Assembly: GCA_016278585.1 (NCBI GenBank)
Contig: JADQBO010000505.1
Span: 1-7,126, forward strand
Direction of reading: 5' to 3'
Origin: Desulfosporosinus sp.
GTDB lineage: Bacteria > Bacillota > Desulfitobacteriia > Desulfitobacteriales > Desulfitobacteriaceae
Length of the DNA: 7,126 bases
Both the position numbers and the translations under genes were made by a program. This document shows positions 1 to 3,866 of the stretch, one piece after another. Numbering within the stretch: position 1 is the first letter of the stretch; each line of letters begins with the position of its first letter. Under the pieces are notes generated by a model. It made no database searches. It was not told where the DNA came from and saw only the letters and a list, made by a program, of their open reading frames with translations.

Positions 1-716
1 TTACCCGCTAAACCCAAAAGTTCAATTTCCTCCATTAGTTGGTTAACAAGATCTTCCCCGATACCTTCTTGTACCAACGGATCGCTGAGTGCCCCAGATA
101 TAGGCGGCTTTGAACTAGATTTGCTGCTTCCTTCCATAAACCGTTCAACCTGCCCAGTCTGGCGGTCATAAATCCCTTTAAAATCTTGACCCATTCCAAT
201 TGGCCAATTCATTGCATAGGATTCAACCCCTAACACCTTTTCTACTTCATCCATTAAATCAAGAGGATCCTTGGCGTTACGGTCAAATTTATTAATAAAG
301 GTGAAAATTGGGATTCCTCGTTTACGGCAAACTTGAAACAGTTTCTTAGTCTGAGTCTCGACCCCTTTTGCTGCGTCAATTAGCATTACTGCACTATCCG
401 CTGCTGTTAAAGTACGATAGGTATCTTCACTAAAATCCTGGTGCCCTGGGGTATCAAGAATGTTTATAACATATCCCTGATATTTGAATTGTAGAGCACT
501 AGAAGTAATGGAAATCCCCCGCTGCCTCTCAAGTTCCATCCAGTCTGACGTAGCATGTCGTTCAGTTTTTCTGGCTTTTACCGAGCCAGCCTCACGAATA
601 GCTCCCCCAAACAGGAGAAGTTTCTCAGTTAGAGTTGTTTTACCAGCATCTGGATGAGAGATAATCGCAAAGGTTTTGCGGGAATTGATGTGTGATTTTA
701 AATCTGTTTGGTTCAA
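1..716 (-). CDS. prfC: Peptide chain release factor 3, N-terminal part
   Basis: RF3 is the cytosolic translational GTPase that recycles RF1 and RF2 from the ribosome after peptide release. The 238 visible codons contain the whole G domain: the P-loop at residues 17-28 (AIISHPDAGKTT), the switch I GIS-T stretch near 67-71, DTPGH at 88-92 and NKFD at 142-145. The surrounding sequence (SDWMELERQRGI, TYRTLTAADSAVMLIDAAKG) is characteristic of RF3 rather than EF-G. Family members are about 530 residues, so more than half lies beyond the left edge; the reading frame is still open at position 1. The start is TTG at 716-714, with AAGGAG (730-725) eight bases upstream; no ATG lies between this site and the P-loop. 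The next gene on the right is a degraded small membrane gene with its own terminator, so prfC is probably transcribed alone. The assignment is firm; the start codon is likely. Confidence 0.95.
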   Translation of the reverse strand, partial: MNQTDLKSHINSRKTFAIISHPDAGKTTLTEKLLLFGGAIREAGSVKARKTERHATSDWMELERQRGISITSSALQFKYQGYVINILDTPGHQDFSEDTYRTLTAADSAVMLIDAAKGVETQTKKLFQVCRKRGIPIFTFINKFDRNAKDPLDLMDEVEKVLGVESYAMNWPIGMGQDFKGIYDRQTGQVERFMEGSSKSSSKPPISGALSDPLVQEGIGEDLVNQLMEEIELLGLAG

Positions 717-790
717 TGTCTTTACTCCTTATACCTATCTTCGTATACATACCATTCACCAGTTTATGCTTAGTTTATATTTAAAAATTA

Positions 791-820
791 ATTATAACAT
801 GCTCTAATCTATATCTTCAA
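791..820 (-). promoter_or_regulatory. Extended -10 promoter of prfC
   Basis: On the minus strand there is a perfect TATAAT (796-791) preceded by TG one base away (799-798), which makes an extended -10 element. A TTGAAG box (820-815, four of six matches to TTGACA) lies 18 bases upstream. It sits about 75 bases before the TTG start of prfC and downstream of the terminator at 855-889, the right place for an independent housekeeping promoter. Seen by consensus only. Confidence 0.6.
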
Positions 821-854
821 ATCAAATTCTCTTTTTTCTAATTCAAAAACATAA

Positions 855-889
855 AGAAACGCTCAGATAATCATTCTCTGAGCGTTTCT
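855..889 (-). terminator. Rho-independent terminator of the broken small membrane gene
   Basis: A perfect 13-bp stem (AGAAACGCTCAGA, 855-867, with its complement at 877-889) closes a 9-base loop. On the minus strand it is followed by a T-rich tail (TTATGTTTTTG). It lies 29 bases after the stop codon of the frameshifted gene at 919-1142 and upstream of the prfC promoter, so it separates the two units. The plus side is also pyrimidine-rich, but no plus-strand gene precedes it. Confidence 0.75.
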
Positions 890-918
890 CTTTGACCAAG
901 GCTATAGAACGTCCGCCC

Positions 919-1142
919 TTACTGGACGTCTCCAGAAAGTTTTGCATGTTCTGCAAGCCATTGTTCAGCAGCGAAATTTAAAGGCAGAGTCCTCAGGTTG
1001 CTAAATCTGTTTTAGCCTTAACAATTGCTGCATCCACCGCCCGATGCCTTAGATGCCAACCTAATACTAAGATTAAACTGACAGCTAATACAACCAGTGA
1101 GCCAATCATTAGCATTAGGATTTGCTGTTTATGTGAACGCAA
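919..1142 (-). pseudogene. Small single-pass membrane protein gene, frameshifted
   Basis: Unrecognised gene. A strong ribosome site (GGAGGAG, 1155-1149) lies six bases before a TTG at 1142-1140. The first frame gives 49 residues: a short basic head (MRSHKQQ), a hydrophobic helix at about residues 8-29, a basic HLRHR stop-transfer stretch, then DAAIVKAKTDLAT and a TGA at 995-993. The -1 frame continues from the same point with 25 residues beginning LRTLPLNFAAEQWLAEH and ends at TAA (921-919), 29 bases before a good terminator. Restoring one C in the CC at the junction (ACC TGA to ACC CTG A) would join the two parts into a 74-residue protein with one membrane helix and a soluble helical tail. 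I infer a single-base deletion, either a real mutation or a consensus error. An alternative is that only the 49-residue peptide is made. Confidence 0.6.
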
Positions 1143-1180
1143 TGTTAACTCCTCCCTCGGGGATGAATACTATTTTTACT

Positions 1181-1306
1181 TCAATGCGAGTCACTAGTAA
1201 ATACTTTCGTTTGTATTTCCAGGGTAAAAATGGCACTAGCTCCAAAATCTGAAAGATGTTTATCTAATTCGTAGCCTTTCCATAAAAACCCTTTCTTTCT
1301 GTTCAT
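1181..1306 (-). CDS. Doubtful 41-residue ORF
   Basis: An ATG at 1306-1304 opens a 41-residue frame (starts MNRKKGFLWKGYELDKHL, ends KVFTSDSH) that stops 38 bases before the start of the frameshifted membrane gene. The amino-acid composition looks protein-like, with mixed charged, aromatic and aliphatic residues. There is no recognisable ribosome site before the ATG, only a TATAAT at 1320-1315, too close to support an ordinary leader. It may be the remnant of the 3' end of a lost gene, or chance. I do not recognise a family. Confidence 0.2.
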   Translation of the reverse strand: MNRKKGFLWKGYELDKHLSDFGASAIFTLEIQTKVFTSDSH

Positions 1307-1396
1307 CTATTTTAATTATAGTTCCATAACTGGAAGGAATTTACGACCTTCACGTGGAATTTGATAGTAGCATGTGAAATATAGGAGGATGGTAAC
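1307..1396. other. Leader region before the YbjN gene, no clear promoter
   Basis: This AT-rich stretch must carry the promoter of the plus-strand gene at 1397. TATAGT (1317-1322) is a possible -10 box, but nothing resembling TTGACA lies 16-18 bases upstream. A small GAAGG...CCTTC inverted repeat follows. I see nothing else here. Confidence 0.3.
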
Positions 1397-1852
1397 ATGT
1401 CCTTATTTCGAGTACTCTATGAGATTCTAAGTCAAAACGGCTGGGTATTTGATTTTGACAGCAAGAATGGAATTATTAAACTTGAAATCCGAGGCATAAA
1501 TACTAACTTTCACGCTTTCCTTCTTGTGGATGAAGAACAAGAATCCTTACTTTGCAATACATATATTAATCAAAAAACCCCCCCCTCTAAACGCCTTGAA
1601 GTATGTGATTTTATGAGCCGTGTTAACTACGAATTGGCCAATGGTAACTTCGAAATGGATATGGATAATGGTGAAATACGATATCGTACATTCCTTGATC
1701 TAGCTGATTCGGAACCCTCTCAAGATCAAGTATTAAATATTATCTGGAACGGTGTACTAGGATTTGATACCTATTACCCGGGATTAATGAAGCTCATATA
1801 TGGAGATTACAGTGCAGAAGAGGCAGCCGCTTTTTGCACTGAGAACGTTTAA
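1397..1852 (+). CDS. YbjN-domain protein
   Basis: A 151-residue soluble protein with no signal peptide or membrane helix. Its pattern is that of the YbjN family (putative bacterial sensory-transduction regulators with a CesT/secretion-chaperone-like alpha/beta fold): an N-terminal helix, the strand-rich segment FDSKNGIIKLEIRG (about 20-33), a second strand block (HAFLLVDEEQESLLCNTYI, about 39-57), a helix around RLEVCDFMSRVNYELANGNFEMDMDNGEIRYR that contains the family-typical VNYEL-G-FE-D-DNGEIRYR core, and a C-terminal helix ending in EEAAAFC. The ATG start is supported by AGGAGG (1383-1388) eight bases upstream. It is monocistronic, with a terminator beginning right after the stop codon. 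The molecular role of the family is poorly known; E. coli YbjN has been linked to motility and stress regulation. The family call is from remembered pattern, and the function is unassigned. Confidence 0.75.
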   Translation: MSLFRVLYEILSQNGWVFDFDSKNGIIKLEIRGINTNFHAFLLVDEEQESLLCNTYINQKTPPSKRLEVCDFMSRVNYELANGNFEMDMDNGEIRYRTFLDLADSEPSQDQVLNIIWNGVLGFDTYYPGLMKLIYGDYSAEEAAAFCTENV

Positions 1853-1878
1853 AAGGAGTGGTAATATTACCACTCCTT
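1853..1878. terminator. Bidirectional palindromic terminator
   Basis: A perfect 26-bp palindrome (arms AAGGAGTGGTAAT and its complement) starts one base after the TAA of the YbjN gene and ends 23 bases before the stop codon of the converging TrhA gene. TCTCTTTG follows on the plus strand and TTTT on the minus strand, so one hairpin can serve both convergent genes. Confidence 0.85.
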
Positions 1879-1901
1879 CTCTTTGTAACCTTTAATGATG
1901 T

Positions 1902-2552
1902 CTATTCTACCATTGGTATTATATATATAAGAATCATTATATAATGTACAATACTTCCTGCCCCAATAAACAGGTGAAATATCTCATGAAAACCAAAACG
2001 TTTGGGAAAGAAATCAAAGATCTTAGTGGCATATATTATGGCACCCATGGTGTAGGTGACTCCTCCTACGGCCATAAGTATAATCGCACCCATCGGTAAA
2101 TTCTTAACCAGTTGCAAGAACGGCAGTAATGCAATCCAACCTAAAGATACATAAAACGCAGAGGAAACATATCGCGGTGCATGAATAAACCAGATTTTCA
2201 GTGCCATTCCTGTTATTGCCAAAACCCAGACGACAGTAAGCATCGCCCAACGCCATGCTCCTTCCAATCCATAGTAAAAAACCGGAGTGTAAGAACCTGC
2301 AATTAATAAATAAATAGCTATATGATCTACCTTTTTAAGGAGCAGTTCTTTTTGAGGGGTCGTTTGAACCCAATGATAGAGTGAACTAGCACCGTAAAGC
2401 AAAATCATACTAACCCCATAAATCGTCATCGTAATTAGTTTCGAGATGTTATTTTTACTTAAGATAATTAGAAAGACAAGACCTACGATTGCTGCCATAA
2501 ACAGTACAAAATGTGTCCATGTATTTACTGGTTCCTTCATCTTCAATCCCAT
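1902..2552 (-). CDS. trhA: TrhA / hemolysin III family (PAQR) membrane protein
   Basis: An integral membrane protein of 216 residues, the usual length for bacterial PAQR proteins, with about seven hydrophobic segments (roughly 15-31, 39-55, 76-93, 101-119, 130-148, 153-173 and 192-212). Family signatures are visible: NTWTHF near the N-terminus, SSLYH at 56-60, DHIAIYLLIAGSYTP at 76-90, and HEIFHLF...H at 189-203. By analogy with adiponectin receptors, H60, H189 and H193 would bind zinc in the membrane core, with D76/H77 nearby. Bacterial members are linked to membrane-fluidity homeostasis; the older label hemolysin III reflects expression assays and does not imply a toxin. The start at 2552 is chosen because GGAGG (2564-2560) sits seven bases upstream; Met5 has no such site. 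It converges with the YbjN gene and diverges from the SASP gene. No convincing promoter stands out in the AT-rich 2553-2729 region. Confidence 0.9.
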   Translation of the reverse strand: MGLKMKEPVNTWTHFVLFMAAIVGLVFLIILSKNNISKLITMTIYGVSMILLYGASSLYHWVQTTPQKELLLKKVDHIAIYLLIAGSYTPVFYYGLEGAWRWAMLTVVWVLAITGMALKIWFIHAPRYVSSAFYVSLGWIALLPFLQLVKNLPMGAIILMAVGGVTYTMGAIIYATKIFDFFPKRFGFHEIFHLFIGAGSIVHYIMILIYIIPMVE

Positions 2553-2729
2553 ATTGAATCCTCCAATATTCTTCTAAAGGTTCTATTAATTAATCAAAAC
2601 CGCTGTCCTTTATAATCCTTTAATATTTTAATTTTAAACCTATTATTAGCTAAAATCAATAAAAAACAACTATACATTGAGCATAAAATAATCAAAAGGA
2701 AAGCTCTCTATTTTGTAGCAATAATTACC

Positions 2730-2759
2730 TGAGTAATAAAAATTTCTAAACACATAATA
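2730..2759 (+). promoter_or_regulatory. Sigma-G-type (forespore) promoter of the SASP gene
   Basis: TGAGTA (2730-2735) resembles the sigma-G -35 box TGAATA (five of six). After a 17-base spacer comes CATAATA (2753-2759), which fits the sigma-G/sigma-F -10 pattern CATNHTA exactly. Transcription would begin near 2766, about 40 bases before the SASP ATG. Alpha/beta SASP genes are classic sigma-G targets, so position, spacing and gene identity all agree. Confidence 0.75.
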
Positions 2760-2805
2760 AGAATGTTCCAGTACACAAACACAAATTTAAAGGAGGGTAC
2801 CTATT

Positions 2806-3012
2806 ATGGCAGGAGAAAGAAATACGAATACACCAGCGGCTCAAGGAGCTGCACAATCATTAGATCAATTTAAGTATGAAGTTGCAAATGAAATGGGTCT
2901 TCAATTAGGCGGTGACCGCACAAGCCGTGAAAATGGTTCTGTTGGTGGCCAAATGACCAAACGGATGATTCAGTTTGCTGAAGAACACCTCAAGGGTGGA
3001 ACCAAAATCTAA
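2806..3012 (+). CDS. Alpha/beta-type small acid-soluble spore protein
   Basis: A 68-residue DNA-binding protein made in the forespore. Members of this family coat spore DNA, push it towards an A-like form, protect it from UV and chemicals, and are degraded at germination. The sequence has the family hallmarks: a flexible Ala/Gln/Asn N-terminus, LDQFKYEVANEMG (19-31) containing the expected germination-protease site between E25 and V26, the helix-turn core LGGDRTSRENGSVGG (34-48), and TKRMIQFAEEHL (51-62). Length is normal for the family. The ATG is preceded by AAAGGAGGG (2789-2797). It is a single-gene unit with a sigma-G-like promoter and its own terminator. Which paralogue (sspA, sspB or other) cannot be told from sequence. 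Its presence shows that the organism forms endospores. Confidence 0.95.
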   Translation: MAGERNTNTPAAQGAAQSLDQFKYEVANEMGLQLGGDRTSRENGSVGGQMTKRMIQFAEEHLKGGTKI

Positions 3013-3020
3013 CTAAATGG

Positions 3021-3062
3021 GAGTAAGAGGGATGTCGTGAGATATTCCTCTTACTCTTTTTT
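3021..3062 (+). terminator. Terminator of the SASP gene
   Basis: A perfect 10-bp stem (GAGTAAGAGG, 3021-3030, with CCTCTTACTC, 3047-3056) closes a 16-base loop and is followed directly by six T residues (3057-3062). It lies nine bases after the SASP stop codon. Confidence 0.9.
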
Positions 3063-3128
3063 AGAAATATATTCAATTTGTAACGTCTTTTAGCAAAGCT
3101 ACCTGAAACTCTTACTATAAAAATTTAG

Positions 3129-3163
3129 TGACGATAGTTTCCACAGTGGCAAAACTATCGTCA
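3129..3163. other. Intergenic 12-bp hairpin of unclear role
   Basis: TGACGATAGTTT (3129-3140) pairs perfectly with AAACTATCGTCA (3152-3163), and CCAC/GTGG inside the loop can extend the structure. On the minus strand CTAAATTTTTAT follows, so it could be a back-up terminator for the Tlp-like gene; on the plus strand only A residues follow. It lies between the SASP terminator and the Tlp-like terminator, in a gap with no ORF I can support. Confidence 0.5.
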
Positions 3164-3214
3164 TGAAAAAACAATAACTTTATAATGAGTGACCAAGAGG
3201 ATTGAAACACAAAT

Positions 3215-3244
3215 GATTAAATAGGAGCTTGCTCCTATTTAATC
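3215..3244 (-). terminator. Terminator overlapping the end of the Tlp-like gene
   Basis: A 30-base inverted repeat with 13 paired positions around a four-base loop (GATTAAATAGGAG...CTCCTATTTAATC). Its upstream arm on the minus strand contains the last codons and the TAG stop of the Tlp-like gene. The downstream arm ends in TATTTAATCATTTGTG, moderately T-rich, so it is a plausible though not textbook terminator. Confidence 0.65.
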
Positions 3245-3432
3245 GTGCCATCAGTTTCTTCGAGATGCTTTTTCTTCGAGGCCAAATGTGCTTTAACATC
3301 TTTAATTTGATGCCCACTTAGCTCTTCAGAATTTTCCAATAAAAACTCTTCACTCTTATGAATATTTCGAAGCGTTAACTCAATTTTCTTTAATTCTTCT
3401 TTCTTGTCTTTGTTACCATCATTTCGTGGCAT
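3235..3432 (-). CDS. Probable small acid-soluble spore protein, Tlp-like
   Basis: A 65-residue, highly charged, all-helical protein without Cys, Trp or hydrophobic segments. Its layout resembles the Tlp family of minor spore proteins: MPRNDGNKDKKEELKKIE matches the family's Asp/Asn-rich head leading into a Glu/Lys-Leu helix; TLRNIHKSEEFL (20-31) parallels the T-x-x-N-I-x-x-A/S-E-E core; a second Lys/Glu-rich helix follows (about 40-60). It is slightly shorter than typical Tlp proteins (about 70-85 residues). The start has GAGGTG (3445-3440) seven bases upstream. A TGAATA box typical of sigma-G -35 elements lies upstream, but no -10 box at the right distance was found. It converges with the SASP gene 220 bp away, which supports a spore role by location. 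Alternative: a lineage-specific hypothetical protein of unknown function. Confidence 0.55.
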   Translation of the reverse strand: MPRNDGNKDKKEELKKIELTLRNIHKSEEFLLENSEELSGHQIKDVKAHLASKKKHLEETDGTIK

Positions 3433-3546
3433 AGTTTATCACCTCAAAACTAGTTTATCCAAAGAATGCGTATTCATCCGAGCTCCGGTATTATAGAATT
3501 GAGGAAACATAAGGTGTAGCACGGCAATCCATAGTATTAGCAGCAT

Positions 3547-3602
3547 AGAAATACCTGTGTCTCTTTACCAAAGGTAACTAAAGACACAGGTATTTCTTTT
3601 TT
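3547..3602. terminator. Strong hairpin terminator downstream of copZ, T-tail on plus strand
   Basis: A perfect 16-bp stem (AGAAATACCTGTGTCT, 3547-3562, with its complement at 3582-3597) encloses a 19-base loop holding a nested TTACC-AAA-GGTAA hairpin. It lies 23 bases after the copZ stop and probably ends the csoR-copA-copZ transcript. However, the clean T run (3597-3602) is on the plus strand; on the minus strand the hairpin is followed by TATGCTGCTAATAC, which is not a proper T tract. No plus-strand gene precedes it within the gap. Confidence 0.7.
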
Positions 3603-3625
3603 GGGCGAAATACTTAAAAAATCGT

Positions 3626-3826
3626 TTAGTCTATCACTGAATATCCAGCATCTACTACCGCTTTAACTTGATTGGCACGCTCAGCATCCCCGGTAACGAC
3701 AGCTTCTTTACTCGCAAGATCTACTTTGACACTTTCAACACCGCTTACTCCTTGCAACGCTTTCTCCGCTCTCATTTTACAATGATTACAGGTCATGCCT
3801 TCAATCTTCAGAATGGTTTGGTTCAT
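3626..3826 (-). CDS. copZ: Copper chaperone CopZ
   Basis: A 66-residue single HMA-domain protein that binds Cu(I) in the cytosol and passes it to the CopA metal-binding domains. The Cu(I) site is GMTCNHC (residues 10-16; ligands C13 and C16) in the first loop of the beta-alpha-beta-beta-alpha-beta fold, and the chain ends in the usual AGYSV strand. A histidine between the cysteines is common in CopZ. A GTG three codons further upstream is in frame but is part of the AGGAGGTG ribosome site (3840-3833); the ATG at 3826-3824, eight bases after AGGAGG, is therefore the proper start. copZ lies 40 bp after copA and is last in the csoR-copA-copZ operon. Confidence 0.95.
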   Translation of the reverse strand: MNQTILKIEGMTCNHCKMRAEKALQGVSGVESVKVDLASKEAVVTGDAERANQVKAVVDAGYSVID

Positions 3827-3866
3827 TTTTTTCACCTCCTAAGTCAGAATTCAGATATCAGATACT

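Noticed and set aside
909..929. ACGTCC...GGACGT inverted repeat at the stop of the broken gene
   Set aside because: Only six paired bases and no T tract; the 13-bp hairpin just beyond is the convincing terminator.
3198..3210. AGGATTGAAACAC, which resembles the end of many CRISPR repeats
   Set aside because: It occurs once, with no second copy, no regular spacing and no cas gene in the window.
3433..3480. Sigma-G promoter for the Tlp-like gene
   Set aside because: TGAATA is present, but the best -10-like word (TAAACTA) lies only 13 bases away, too close, so I did not call a promoter.
3827..3835. GTG start of copZ three codons upstream
   Set aside because: This GTG is part of the AGGAGGTG ribosome site that serves the ATG at 3826.
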